DNA of 26,639 nucleotides. Origin: Burkholderiaceae bacterium. Lineage in GTDB: Bacteria; Pseudomonadota; Gammaproteobacteria; Burkholderiales; Burkholderiaceae. Both the position numbers and the translations under genes were made by a program. Each line of letters begins with the position of its first letter. Positions within the stretch are counted from its first letter, which is position 1. The notes below the pieces were generated by a model. That model was not told the DNA's origin, searched no databases, and was given only the letters and a program-made list of their open reading frames with translations. Positions 1-8,077 of this stretch are shown here, piece by piece. The stretch spans positions 1 through 26,639 of the forward strand of contig JAJPEN010000071.1 in assembly GCA_021166835.1 (NCBI GenBank), given 5' to 3'.

Positions 1-453
1 GCGATCATCAACTACATCCGCCGCAACTACGGCATGCTGATCGGCGAGCCCACCGCCGAAGCGATCAAGAACACGATCGGCTCGGCCTTCCCCGGCTCGG
101 AAATCCGCGAGATGGAGGTCAAGGGCCGCAATCTCTCGGAAGGCATCCCGCGCAGCTTCACGATCACCTCGAACGAGATCCTCGAGGCGCTCACCGATCC
201 GCTGAACCAGATCGTTTCGGCGGTGAAGATCGCCCTCGAGCAGACCCCGCCGGAACTGGGCGCCGACATCACCGAGCGCGGCATCATGCTCACCGGCGGG
301 GGCGCGCTGCTGCGCGACCTCGACCGGCTCCTCATCGAAGAGAGCGGCCTGCCGGTGCTCGTCGCCGAAGATCCGCTCACCTGCGTCGTGCGCGGCTGCG
401 GCATGGCTCTCGAGCGCATGGAGAAGCTGGGCATGATCTTCACCAGCGAGTGA
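1..453 (+). CDS. mreB: Rod shape-determining protein MreB (3' part only)
   Basis: The reading frame is open from the first base and ends at TGA 451-453, giving the last 150 residues of an actin-like protein normally near 347 residues long. MreB forms membrane-bound filaments that direct the elongasome in lateral wall synthesis. The visible part holds the conserved MreB C-terminal half: [15 protein letters not shown], the [12 protein letters not shown] stretch, and the nucleotide-binding glycine loop [12 protein letters not shown], followed by [21 protein letters not shown]. The N-terminal phosphate-1 domain lies outside the window. The following genes are mreC, mreD, mrdA and rodA on the same strand, which confirms the assignment. 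Very sure of family; the 5' end is not seen. Confidence 0.97.
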   Translation, partial: AIINYIRRNYGMLIGEPTAEAIKNTIGSAFPGSEIREMEVKGRNLSEGIPRSFTITSNEILEALTDPLNQIVSAVKIALEQTPPELGADITERGIMLTGGGALLRDLDRLLIEESGLPVLVAEDPLTCVVRGCGMALERMEKLGMIFTSE

Positions 454-508
454 CGCTCGCGCGGGGCCCGACGCCCGGCGCGATGATGCTCGCCTTTGAC
501 GGCGTCCC

Positions 509-1402
509 GTGAACAGCAGTCCGCCGCCGTTCTTCAAGCAGGGCCCGTCGGCCAACGCGCGCCTGGTCTTCTTCTCGCTGCTGGCGATCGCGCTGCTCGT
601 CGTCGATTCTCGCTTCGCGCTGCTCGGGCGCCTGCGCCAGGGGATCGCCACCGTGCTGTACCCGGTGCAGCGGACGCTGCTCGTGCCGCGCGACGTGATC
701 CACGTCGGCGCCGAATACGTCGGCGAAGTCGGACGGCTGCGCGCGGAGAACGCTGAGCTGCGGCGCATCGAGACGGCCAACGCCAACGCGTTGCTGCAGA
801 CCGAGCAGCTCGCCGCCGAGAACCGCCAGCTGCGCCGGCTGCTCGCGATGCGCGAGCGCACCGTGCTGCGCTCCACCGTCGCCGAGGTGCTCTACGACGC
901 GCGCGACGCGTTCTCGCGCCGCCTCGTCCTCGACAAGGGCGTGCAGCACGGCGTCGCCGCGGGTCAGCCGGTGATCGACGCCGACGGCGTCATCGGGCAG
1001 GTCACGCGCGTCTATCCGTTGTCGAGCGAAGTCACGCTGGTCACCGACCGCGAATCGACGATTCCGGTCGAGGTGCGTCGCTCCGGCGAGCGCTCGGTCG
1101 CCTTCGGCGGCTCGATTCCCGGCACCGTCGAGCTGCGCTACCTGCGCACCAACGCCGACGTACGCGCCGGCGACGTGCTCGTCACCTCCGGGCTGGACGG
1201 CCTCTTTCCGGCCGGGCTGCCGGTGGGCACGGTGCGCTCGGTGGAGATCGGCTCGTCGGCCTTCGTGCGCGTGCTGGTCGATCCGGCCGCGCAGGTGGAA
1301 CGCACGCGGCTGCTGCTCGTGCTGCTGGCCGAGCCGCCGCAGGTGCCGAAGATGGTCGCGCCCGAGGACGGCGAGCCGCGCCGGCGCGGGCGCGGAGGGT
1401 AG
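509..1402 (+). CDS. mreC: Rod shape-determining protein MreC
   Basis: A 297-residue protein from a GTG start at 509, 55 bp after mreB. MreC is a bitopic inner-membrane scaffold whose periplasmic domain binds and activates PBP2. Residues about 19-36 form one membrane segment, residues about 65-105 a coiled coil rich in Leu, Ala and Glu (GRLRAENAELRR, LAAENRQLRRLLA), and the rest the double beta-barrel MreC domain with the typical KGVQHGVAAGQPVIDADGVI stretch and the TSGLDGLFPAGLPVG motif. The C-terminal tail is short and Arg/Gly rich. Length and domain order are normal for the family. No strong ribosome binding site is visible before the GTG, so translation may depend on coupling to mreB. Confidence 0.96.
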   Translation: MNSSPPPFFKQGPSANARLVFFSLLAIALLVVDSRFALLGRLRQGIATVLYPVQRTLLVPRDVIHVGAEYVGEVGRLRAENAELRRIETANANALLQTEQLAAENRQLRRLLAMRERTVLRSTVAEVLYDARDAFSRRLVLDKGVQHGVAAGQPVIDADGVIGQVTRVYPLSSEVTLVTDRESTIPVEVRRSGERSVAFGGSIPGTVELRYLRTNADVRAGDVLVTSGLDGLFPAGLPVGTVRSVEIGSSAFVRVLVDPAAQVERTRLLLVLLAEPPQVPKMVAPEDGEPRRRGRGG

Positions 1403-1411
1403 GAGCGGGCC

Positions 1412-1927
1412 ATGCAGATGCGACCGCAATACCTGCTGCTGCCGGCGAACCGGGCGTTCATCACGTTCACGATCGTCGCGGCCTTCGTGCTCAACGTGCT
1501 GCCCTGGGGGCACGCGCCCGGCATCCCCGACCTGCTCGCGCTGGTGCTCGTGTTCTGGAACGTGCACCAGCCGCGGATGGTGGGCATCGGCATCGCGTTC
1601 CTGTTCGGGCTGCTGATGGACGTGCACGACGCGGCGCTGTTCGGCGAGCACGCGCTCTCCTACACGCTGCTGTCCTACGGCGCGATCGCGATGCATCGGC
1701 GCGTGCCGTGGTTCCACATGTTCGGCCAGATGCTGCACGTGCTGCCGCTGTTCCTGCTCACGCAATGGATCGTGCTGCTCGTGCGGCTGGCGATCGGCGG
1801 CGCGTTCCCGGGCTGGCAGTGGTTCCTGCAGAGCGCCAGCTGCACGCTGCTGTGGCCGCTGGCCGACTGGCTGCTGCTCGCGCCGCAGCGGCAGGCCGTC
1901 GACCGCGACGAGAACCGGCCGATCTGA
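1412..1927 (+). CDS. mreD: Rod shape-determining protein MreD
   Basis: A 171-residue, very hydrophobic inner-membrane protein with about five predicted membrane segments. It starts at ATG 1412, nine bases after the mreC stop, with an AGGAG ribosome binding site at 1401-1405 that overlaps the mreC stop codon. MreD works with MreC in the elongasome. The family signature is the segment VNVLPWGHAPGIPDLLALVLVFW-like region near residues 28-50 (IPDLLALVLVFWNVHQPR), followed by GIAFLFGLLMDVHDAALFGEHALSY. Its place directly after mreC supports the call. The next gene of the operon, mrdA, is unusually far away, 452 bp downstream. Confidence 0.94.
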   Translation: MQMRPQYLLLPANRAFITFTIVAAFVLNVLPWGHAPGIPDLLALVLVFWNVHQPRMVGIGIAFLFGLLMDVHDAALFGEHALSYTLLSYGAIAMHRRVPWFHMFGQMLHVLPLFLLTQWIVLLVRLAIGGAFPGWQWFLQSASCTLLWPLADWLLLAPQRQAVDRDENRPI

Positions 1928-2093
1928 CATGCGGCGCGTGCTCCTCGTTCCATCGTCGACGCGTTCGCGGCCGGCGGCCGCGGGGCGGCGACCGCTCGAG
2001 CACCGTCAGTGGAGCACGACCGAAGGACAAACATGCCGACGTTCGCTCTGCGCATGAACGACCACGCTCGCCGCGCGAACAGCGCACGTCTCC

Positions 2094-2332
2094 CGCAAAG
2101 GCGCGGGCCGTCTGCGCCGCGCGCGCTTGTGCGCAGCCGAGAAGCGCAGCAGTGCCGGCCCGCGCGCGAAGCGCGCTTCGTACCTCTGACTCGCCGCGAA
2201 TGTTTGAGCGAAGCGCGCGAAGCGCGCGCAGCGAGTTTCGCGGCGGGGCCGGTACTGCGAGCATCGCAGGGAAGCCCCGCGTAGCGGGGCCAAGCACCTG
2301 TGCGCGCGGCGCAGACGGCCCGCGCCTTTGCG
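2094..2332. repeat. Nested inverted-repeat element (about 240 bp)
   Basis: The 31 bases at 2094-2124 are the exact reverse complement of 2302-2332. Moving inward, 2149-2160 pairs with 2247-2258 at 11 of 12 positions, and 2192-2200 pairs with 2237-2245 at 9 of 9. The centre is rich in GCGCGAAGCGCGC-like words. The whole can fold as an interrupted cruciform in DNA or a long hairpin in RNA. The symmetry suggests a MITE-like or composite REP/BIME-type element. There is no transposase and I could not identify target-site duplications. Confidence 0.85.
2274..2290. repeat. Small GC hairpin inside the palindromic element
   Basis: GCCCCGC at 2274-2280 and GCGGGGC at 2284-2290 form a perfect 7-bp stem with a three-base GTA loop. 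It lies in the right half of the larger inverted repeat and has no partner at the mirror position. It is not followed by a T-run, so it is not an obvious intrinsic terminator. Confidence 0.7.
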
Positions 2333-2379
2333 CGCGTGAACGTTCCGTGTGCACGACCCCGCGTACGAGCTGACGCACG

Positions 2380-4329
2380 ATGGTCGAAGTCCGCAACACC
2401 GAACGCGAGCTGCATCGCCTGCGCGTGCGCCTGGTGGTCGCGCTGCTCGTCGTGCTGATGTGCTTCGGCATGCTCGGCGCGCGCTTCTGGTGGCTGCAGA
2501 TCTACCGCTACGCCGACTTCCATGCGCAGGCCGAAGACAACCGCATCGCGCTCGTTCCGGCGCCGCCATCGCGCGGCCTGGTCTTCGACCGCAACGGCGT
2601 GCTGCTCGCCGAGAACGTGTCGGCCTACACGCTCGAGCTGACGCCGATGCGCAACGCGCGGCTCGAGGAGACGATCGACGCGCTGTCGCAGATCGTCGAG
2701 ATCACGCCGCGCGAACGCCGGCGCTTCCGGCGGCTGCTGCAGGATTCGCGCCGCTCCGAGAGCGTTCCGCTGAAGGTCAAGCTCACCGACGAGGAGGTCG
2801 CGCGGCTGGCGGTGCAGCGCTTCCGCTTCCCGGGCGTCGAGATCCGCGCGCGGCTGTTCCGCACCTATCCGCTGGGCGACACCGCCGCTCACGTCCTCGG
2901 CTACATCGGACGCATCTCCCCCGACGACGTGGCGAAGCTCGACGACCAGGAACGGCTCGCGCAATACGCGGGCTCCACGCACATCGGCAAGGTCGGCATC
3001 GAGCAGTCGTACGAGCAGGTGCTGCACGGGCGCGTCGGCGCCGACGAGGTCGAGGTGTCGGCCGGCGGCCGCGTCGTGCGCACGCTGTCGCGCACGCCGC
3101 CCGTTCCCGGCTCGAACCTGATCCTGTCGATCGACATCCGCCTGCAGAAGCTCGTCGAGGAACTGTTCGGCGACCGGCGCGGCGCGCTGGTGGCGATCGA
3201 GCCGGCCACCGGCGACGTGCTCGCCTTCGTCTCGCGGCCCGGCTACGACCCGAACCTGTTCGTCGACGGCATCGATCCGCAGACCTGGCAGTCGCTGAAC
3301 GAGGACCCTGACCATCCGCTGCTGAACCGGCCGCTGCGCGGCGCCTATCCGCCGGGCTCCACCTACAAGCCCTTCATGGCGCTGGCGGCGCTCACCACCG
3401 GCGCGCGCACGCCCGCCGACACGATCTCCGACCCGGGCTACTTCCTGCTCGGCACGCATCGCTTCCGCGATTCGAAGCCCTCCGGACACGGCACGGTAGA
3501 CCTGCGCAAGTCGATCGTCGTGTCGAGCGACACGTACTATTACAAGCTCGCCTATGAGATGGGCGTCGATCGCATCCACGACTTCATGAAGCCGTGGGGC
3601 TTCGGCCAGCTCACCGGCATCGACCTGGAGAACGAGTCGACCGGGGTCCTGCCGTCCACCCAGTGGAAGATGCGCCGATACAAGCAGAAGTGGTTCCCCG
3701 GGGAGACCCCGTCGATCGGCATCGGCCAGGGCTACAACGCATTCACCATCCTGCAGCTCGCGCACGCGACCGCGACGCTCGCCAACAACGGCATCGTGAT
3801 GAAGCCGCACCTCGTGCAGTCGATCGAGGATCCGATTTCGCACGAGCGCCAGCGCACGGTGCCGAAGGAGAGCTACCGCATCCCGCTCGCGCCGGCGCAC
3901 CTGAAACTCGTGCAGGAGGCGATGGCCGAGGTGAACCGCGTGGGAACCGGGCGCCTCGCCTTCGCCGGCGCGCGCTACGTCGCCGCCGGCAAGACCGGCA
4001 CCGCGCAGGTCATCGGCATCCGGCAGAACGAGCGCTACGACGCGCGACGCGTGTCCGAGCGTCATCGCGATCACTCGCTGTTCGTCGCGTTCGCGCCGCT
4101 GGAGAACCCGAAGATCGCCGTGGCGGTCATCGTCGAGAACGGCGGCTTCGGCGCGCAGGCGGCCGCGCCGATCGTGCGCAAAGTCTTCGACTATCACCTG
4201 CTCGGTCTGCTGCCGAAGGATCTCGACGAGGACCTGCTGCCGAAGGTCCAGGACGAAGCCGAGCTGCGCGACATTCCCGAGGACATCGAACCGGAGACGA
4301 TCGCCGTGCCGGAGGCGGCGAAGCCATGA
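2380..4329 (+). CDS. mrdA: Penicillin-binding protein 2 (elongasome transpeptidase)
   Basis: A 649-residue class B penicillin-binding protein that cross-links peptidoglycan during lateral wall growth, partnered with RodA and MreC. Residues about 16-36 form a single N-terminal membrane anchor, then come the pedestal domain with RGLVFDRNGVLLAENV and the transpeptidase domain. All three catalytic motifs are present: STYK with the nucleophile Ser327, SSD at 382-384, and KTG at 538-540. The C-terminal tail is acidic. An in-frame TGA at 2371-2373 lies just before ATG 2380, so this is the first possible start. No clear ribosome binding site is visible, and the long repeat-bearing gap lies upstream. 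The stop overlaps the rodA start by four bases (ATGA), so the two are translationally coupled. Confidence 0.97.
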   Translation: MVEVRNTERELHRLRVRLVVALLVVLMCFGMLGARFWWLQIYRYADFHAQAEDNRIALVPAPPSRGLVFDRNGVLLAENVSAYTLELTPMRNARLEETIDALSQIVEITPRERRRFRRLLQDSRRSESVPLKVKLTDEEVARLAVQRFRFPGVEIRARLFRTYPLGDTAAHVLGYIGRISPDDVAKLDDQERLAQYAGSTHIGKVGIEQSYEQVLHGRVGADEVEVSAGGRVVRTLSRTPPVPGSNLILSIDIRLQKLVEELFGDRRGALVAIEPATGDVLAFVSRPGYDPNLFVDGIDPQTWQSLNEDPDHPLLNRPLRGAYPPGSTYKPFMALAALTTGARTPADTISDPGYFLLGTHRFRDSKPSGHGTVDLRKSIVVSSDTYYYKLAYEMGVDRIHDFMKPWGFGQLTGIDLENESTGVLPSTQWKMRRYKQKWFPGETPSIGIGQGYNAFTILQLAHATATLANNGIVMKPHLVQSIEDPISHERQRTVPKESYRIPLAPAHLKLVQEAMAEVNRVGTGRLAFAGARYVAAGKTGTAQVIGIRQNERYDARRVSERHRDHSLFVAFAPLENPKIAVAVIVENGGFGAQAAAPIVRKVFDYHLLGLLPKDLDEDLLPKVQDEAELRDIPEDIEPETIAVPEAAKP

Positions 4330-5441
4330 CACTGAACGAGAGCCCGTCGCTGTGGCGCCGCGTGCGCCCGCACCTGTTCGTCTTCGATCCGGTGCTCACG
4401 GTCGCGCTGGCGATGCTCGTCGTGCTGAGCTTCGTCACGATGCAGTCGGCGGCGCTCGACTACGACGGGCGCATGGCCGACCACGCGCGCAATCTGCTCG
4501 TCGCCTTCGCCGTGCTGTGGCTCGCCGCGAACATGCCGCTGCAGTGGATGCAGCGCGTCGCGCCGCCCGCCTACCTGCTCGGCCTGGCGCTGCTGGTCGC
4601 GGTGGCGTTGTTCGGCGACGTCGCCAAGGGCGCGCGCCGCTGGCTCGATCTGGGCTTCACGCGCATCCAGCCTTCGGAGCTGATGAAGATCGCGATGCCG
4701 ATGATGCTCGCCTGGTGGTTCCAGAAGCGCGAAGGCGCGCAGGGCTGGGCCGACTTCGTCGTCGCCGGCGTGCTGCTCGCCGTGCCGCTCGCGCTGATCG
4801 CGCGCCAGCCCGACCTGGGCACCGCCATCCTCGTCTTCGCCGCCGGCTTCTACGTGATCTATCTCGCCGGACTGGGCTGGAAGGTGCTCCTCGGCGGATT
4901 CCTCGGCGCGCTCGCATCGATGCCGGTGCTGTGGTCGTTCCTGCACGAATACCAGCGCCAGCGCGTGCTGATGATGATCGACCCGTCGTCCGACCCGCTC
5001 GGCCGGGGCTTCCACGTCATCCAGTCGACGATCGCGGTCGGCTCGGGCGGGCTATGGGGCAAGGGCTGGATGCAGGGAACGCAGGCGCACCTCGAGTTCA
5101 TCCCCGAACGCACCACCGACTTCATCTTCGCCGTGTTCTCGGAAGAGTTCGGCATGGTGGGCAGCCTGGTGCTGCTGTCGATCTACCTGCTGATCATCGG
5201 GCGCGGCCTGGTCATCGCCGCCAACGGCGCGAACGTGTTCGCCCGACTGCTCGGCGGGGCGATCACGCTGGTCCTGTTCACCTACGCGTTCGTCAACGTC
5301 GGCATGGTCTCGGGGATCCTGCCGGTGGTCGGCGTGCCGCTGCCGATGATGTCCTACGGCGGAACGGCGATGCTCACGCTGGGCATCGGCATGGGCCTGC
5401 TGATGAGCATCGCGCGCCAGCGCCGGCTCATTCAGACCTGA
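4326..5441 (+). CDS. rodA: Peptidoglycan glycosyltransferase RodA
   Basis: A 371-residue polytopic SEDS-family protein that polymerises lipid II in the elongasome together with PBP2. The start is ATG 4326 inside the ATGA overlap with mrdA; a longer open frame upstream is only the shadow of mrdA. Family signatures are visible: GARRWLDLGFTRIQPSELMKIA, ARQPDLGTAILVFAAG, the GKGWMQGTQAHLEFIPERTTDFIF segment, FSEEFG, and the C-terminal GVPLPMMSYGGTAML. About ten membrane segments are expected. It is the last gene of the elongation block, and its stop overlaps the stop of the convergent transporter gene by ten bases. Confidence 0.97.
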   Translation: MTLNESPSLWRRVRPHLFVFDPVLTVALAMLVVLSFVTMQSAALDYDGRMADHARNLLVAFAVLWLAANMPLQWMQRVAPPAYLLGLALLVAVALFGDVAKGARRWLDLGFTRIQPSELMKIAMPMMLAWWFQKREGAQGWADFVVAGVLLAVPLALIARQPDLGTAILVFAAGFYVIYLAGLGWKVLLGGFLGALASMPVLWSFLHEYQRQRVLMMIDPSSDPLGRGFHVIQSTIAVGSGGLWGKGWMQGTQAHLEFIPERTTDFIFAVFSEEFGMVGSLVLLSIYLLIIGRGLVIAANGANVFARLLGGAITLVLFTYAFVNVGMVSGILPVVGVPLPMMSYGGTAMLTLGIGMGLLMSIARQRRLIQT

Positions 5442-6493
5442 CGCTGCAGCCGCAGGCAGTGCTTGCCCAGCGCAGCGATCCGGCGCAACAGCCCGACAAA
5501 GGTGAGCGTCCAGGCGAGCAGCGCGGCAACCAGGAACGCACGCGGAATCCAGTCGAGGAAATCCAGCGCGAGCGCGCGCGCCATCTCCTGCGTGCTCAAC
5601 GCGTACATGCCGAGCGGAAACACCGCCCCCCAGTAGGAAGTGTCGTACTGGAACGGGAAACGCTTCCAGAAGTACCGCCAGATGCCCAGCAGGACGAGCA
5701 TCGGAACCCACCAGGTGGCCGTCGCCCAGTAGAACACGGTGAAACCCTTCAGGAACGGCAGCAGCGAATGCAGGAACGGCGCTTCGGACGCATTGAGCAC
5801 CAGCAGCGAGCCGGCGAGCGTCGAGATCGCCATCGCGCCCATATTGATCCAGTACGGCGGCGTCAGGTCTCCCGGAGAGAACGGGAGAAACGTGTAGCGA
5901 TAGAAGATCATCGTCATGATCCACATGTAGAGCATTCCGCCCCACAGCCACATCGACAACGCGACGAAATTCAGTTCGAGCTTCCACGGTTGCGCCACGT
6001 GCGCCGCGAGCTGCGCGGACAGCACCGCAACCGCCTGCGTGGCGACGATCGCGAGCAACCAGATACCAGACAGCCCGCGTTCGAGCGTCGGCTTCTTCTC
6101 CCGCACGGTCAGGCCCACGAACACCGTGTACGTCAGCGCGCACCAGAGCGCTGCCGACAGGATCCACAACGCGCCGACGATCGGCAGATCGTCCGACAGC
6201 ACGAGGTAGTGGGTGCCGAGGACGCCCGTGGCGGCGACCGCGGTGAAGTATCCGGGCGCGCTGCCGTGGGCGATCATGTCTCCGAAGAATCGGCGCGGAT
6301 GCCGCACCGCGCGCAACAGGTTCAGCATCCACAGCACGGCCCACGCAACAATGTTCAACACGAACAGCGCGTGCGCGAGCCACGATAGCCCCTGCCGATG
6401 CAGCGCGATCGAAACGATGCCGGTCGCCATCACCATGGCGAAGCCGGCCGGCGGAAAATCGGCGAGGAGCAGGTCGAGCGCCTCGCCGCGCAT
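5432..6493 (-). CDS. TDT/SLAC1-family transporter (TehA / C4-dicarboxylate type)
   Basis: A 353-residue membrane protein with about ten predicted transmembrane segments. It opens with FPPAGFAMVMATGIVSIALH, the conserved first-helix signature of the tellurite-resistance/dicarboxylate transporter family, which includes bacterial TehA, the fungal malate permease Mae1 and plant SLAC1 anion channels. Later segments contain WALWILSAALWCALTYTVF-like and YWATATWWVPMLVLLGIWRY-like helices. The substrate is not predictable: malate or other dicarboxylates, sulfite, or small anions are all known for relatives. The start ATG at 6493 lies 14 bp after the osmC-like stop; the longer open frame upstream is osmC read in another frame. 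No good ribosome binding site is visible, so co-translation with the preceding gene is likely. Family confident, substrate unknown. Confidence 0.88.
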   Translation of the reverse strand: MRGEALDLLLADFPPAGFAMVMATGIVSIALHRQGLSWLAHALFVLNIVAWAVLWMLNLLRAVRHPRRFFGDMIAHGSAPGYFTAVAATGVLGTHYLVLSDDLPIVGALWILSAALWCALTYTVFVGLTVREKKPTLERGLSGIWLLAIVATQAVAVLSAQLAAHVAQPWKLELNFVALSMWLWGGMLYMWIMTMIFYRYTFLPFSPGDLTPPYWINMGAMAISTLAGSLLVLNASEAPFLHSLLPFLKGFTVFYWATATWWVPMLVLLGIWRYFWKRFPFQYDTSYWGAVFPLGMYALSTQEMARALALDFLDWIPRAFLVAALLAWTLTFVGLLRRIAALGKHCLRLQRQV

Positions 6494-6507
6494 CCCCGGG
6501 GAAGCGC

Positions 6508-6930
6508 TCAAGCTTTCTTCAGCCGCGCGGTCGCGTGAATCTCGGTTGCGGCCAGCGCCTTCGACACCGGGCAGTCCTTCTTCGCGTTCTGCACGTTCTG
6601 CTGGAACGTGGCGTCGTCCAGGCCCGGCACGTCGGCTTCGGTGTCCAGTTCGATCTTCGTGATGCGCGGACCTTCGCCCAGGTGCACCTTCGCGGTAGTG
6701 CGCAGATCCTTCACCGGGTGTCCGGCCTTCTCGAGCAGCAGGGACAGGTACATCGAGAAGCAGCCGGCATGCGCCGCGCCGATCAGCTCTTCCGGATTCG
6801 TTCCCGGCGTGTCGCCGAAGCGGGTGCCGAAGCTGAACGGCCCCTCGAAGGCGCCGCTGCCGAGCTTCATCCGGCCCGAGCCTTCCTTGAGCGTCCCCTG
6901 CCACGAAGCCGATGCATTGCGAACCGTCAT
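6508..6930 (-). CDS. OsmC-type peroxidase
   Basis: A 140-residue protein of the OsmC/Ohr family, thiol-dependent peroxidases that reduce organic hydroperoxides in the cytoplasm. The two redox cysteines are present: Cys57 in AHAGCFSMYLS and Cys120 in KKDCPVSKAL. The N-terminal strand region GSGRMKLGSGAFEGPFSFGTRF and the length fit the OsmC branch better than Ohr. ATG 6930 is chosen because an AGGAG-like site (CAGGAG, read from 6942 to 6937) precedes it at a good spacing. The gene lies between an intrinsic terminator upstream and the transporter gene 14 bp downstream, so the two probably share a transcript. Confidence 0.93.
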   Translation of the reverse strand: MTVRNASASWQGTLKEGSGRMKLGSGAFEGPFSFGTRFGDTPGTNPEELIGAAHAGCFSMYLSLLLEKAGHPVKDLRTTAKVHLGEGPRITKIELDTEADVPGLDDATFQQNVQNAKKDCPVSKALAATEIHATARLKKA

Positions 6931-6945
6931 CTCGTGCTCCTGTCG

Positions 6946-6989
6946 AAAAAAAGAAAAAAATGCGGCCTTATGACGTTTCCGGCGCCGCA
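6946..6989 (-). terminator. Rho-independent terminator after the quinone oxidoreductase gene
   Basis: Read on the minus strand, TGCGGC at 6989-6984 pairs with GCCGCA at 6966-6961 across a loop of about 17 bases. A run of 15 bases follows at once, all T except a single C (6960-6946). The A/T tract stands out sharply from the GC-rich surroundings. It lies 16 bp past the stop of the oxidoreductase gene and just upstream of the osmC-like ribosome binding site, so it separates two transcription units, and osmC may have its own promoter nearby. Confidence 0.85.
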
Positions 6990-7004
6990 GTCGCTTCACG
7001 CGCT

Positions 7005-8012
7005 TCAGTCGCCGGCCACCTTCAGCAGGATCTTGCCGATGTGGCGCGACGACTCCATCAGCTCGTGCGCCGCGCGCGCATCGGCAAGGTCGAAGGTTTC
7101 GTAGATCACCGGCACGACCGCGCCCGATTCGAGCAGCGGCCAGGCATGCTCGCGCAGCTGCCGGGCGATGTGCGCCTTCTCCTCCGCGCTGCGCGGGCGC
7201 AGCGTGGAGCCCGTCCAGTGCAGGCGCTTGATCATCAGCGGCGTGAAATCCGCCTCGATCTTCGCGCCCTCGAGGAAGGCGATCTGCACGAGCCGGCCTT
7301 CGACGGCAAGCGCGCGCAGATTGCGCCCGACATAGTCGCCGCCGACCATGTCGAGGATCAGGTCGACGCCGCGCCGGTCGGTAAGCTCGCGCACCCGCTC
7401 GACGAAATCTTCGTTGCGATACTCGATCGCCACGTCCGCACCATGGCGCTCGCAGGCACGCGCCTTCTCCGCGCTGCCCACGGTGGTGTAGACGGTGGCG
7501 CCGCGCGCGTGCGCGAGCTGGATCGCCGCCAGTCCGATGCCCGAAGACCCGCCATGCACGAGGAAGCGCTCGCCGGCGCGCAGGCCGCCGCGATCGAACA
7601 CGTTCGTCCAGACGGTGAAGAAGTTCTCCGGCAACGAGGCGGCCTGCGCGAGCGTGAGCCCGCGCGGAATCGGCAGCGCCTGGCCGGCGGGCGCGAGCGC
7701 GTATTCGGCGTAGCCGCCGCCGTTGAGCAGCGCGCAGGCGAGATCGCCGACGCGAAATCCGTCGACCCGCTCGCCGACCGCGACGACTTCGCCGGCCGCT
7801 TCCAGCCCGAGCACCGGCGACGCGCCGGGCGGCGGCGGATAGCGTCCTTCGCGCTGCACGACGTCGGGGCGGTTCACGCCCGCCCAGGCGACGCGCAGCA
7901 GCAACTCGTCGGGGCCGGGTTGCGGCACCGGCGCATCGACCAGCTGCAGCACGGAAGGCGCGCCACCCTCGCCGTGCGCGATCTGTTTCATTCGGGAAGG
8001 AACGGATGTCAT
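7005..8012 (-). CDS. NAD(P)H quinone oxidoreductase, PIG3/zeta-crystallin type
   Basis: A medium-chain dehydrogenase/reductase of the zinc-free quinone oxidoreductase group, about 335 residues. The N-terminal GroES-like domain carries AWAGVNRPDVVQREGRYPPP and PVLGLEAAGEVVAVG. The Rossmann domain carries LVHGGSSGIGLAAIQLA for NADPH binding, and the C-terminal part has HWTGSTLRPRSAEEKA and SSRHIGKILLKV, typical of PIG3-like enzymes. No structural-zinc cysteine cluster is seen. Three in-frame ATGs are possible (8048, 8012 and 7991) and none has a good ribosome binding site; 8012 is a compromise, while homology would also suit 7991. The true quinone or enal substrate cannot be read from sequence. 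A strong terminator follows the gene. Confidence 0.92.
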   Translation of the reverse strand: MTSVPSRMKQIAHGEGGAPSVLQLVDAPVPQPGPDELLLRVAWAGVNRPDVVQREGRYPPPPGASPVLGLEAAGEVVAVGERVDGFRVGDLACALLNGGGYAEYALAPAGQALPIPRGLTLAQAASLPENFFTVWTNVFDRGGLRAGERFLVHGGSSGIGLAAIQLAHARGATVYTTVGSAEKARACERHGADVAIEYRNEDFVERVRELTDRRGVDLILDMVGGDYVGRNLRALAVEGRLVQIAFLEGAKIEADFTPLMIKRLHWTGSTLRPRSAEEKAHIARQLREHAWPLLESGAVVPVIYETFDLADARAAHELMESSRHIGKILLKVAGD

Positions 8013-8077
8013 CGGAGTCGGCTTGCACGCCGGCAACGCGGCGTTCATAGTCCGTGCGAAGCGGCACGGATCCGGAA

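Larger units (their letters stand above)
1928..2379. other. Gene-free gap between mreD and mrdA
   Basis: This is the only stretch of over 300 bases without a credible gene. Several open frames cross it on both strands, but their translations are Arg/Ala/Pro rich, and the same short words (for example KARAVCAAR and RGADGPRLC) appear on both strands. That is what a DNA palindrome produces, not a protein. The gap holds a nested inverted-repeat element (2094-2332). The flanks at 1928-2093 and 2333-2379 show no recognisable gene. In related operons mreD and mrdA usually lie close together, so the gap looks like an insertion or a repeat expansion. Confidence 0.8.

Noticed and set aside
2009..2284. 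A 91-codon plus-strand frame and other frames in the mreD-mrdA gap as possible small genes
   Set aside because: The same peptide words appear on both strands because of the DNA palindrome. Composition is extreme, and no start has a convincing ribosome binding site.
1675..4332. Very long open frame on the minus strand (885 codons) opposite mreD and mrdA, and similar long frames opposite most genes
   Set aside because: These arise from the high GC content and strong codon bias of the true genes. Their translations are Arg/His/Gln/Ala-rich, show no domain, and oppose genes with clear catalytic motifs.
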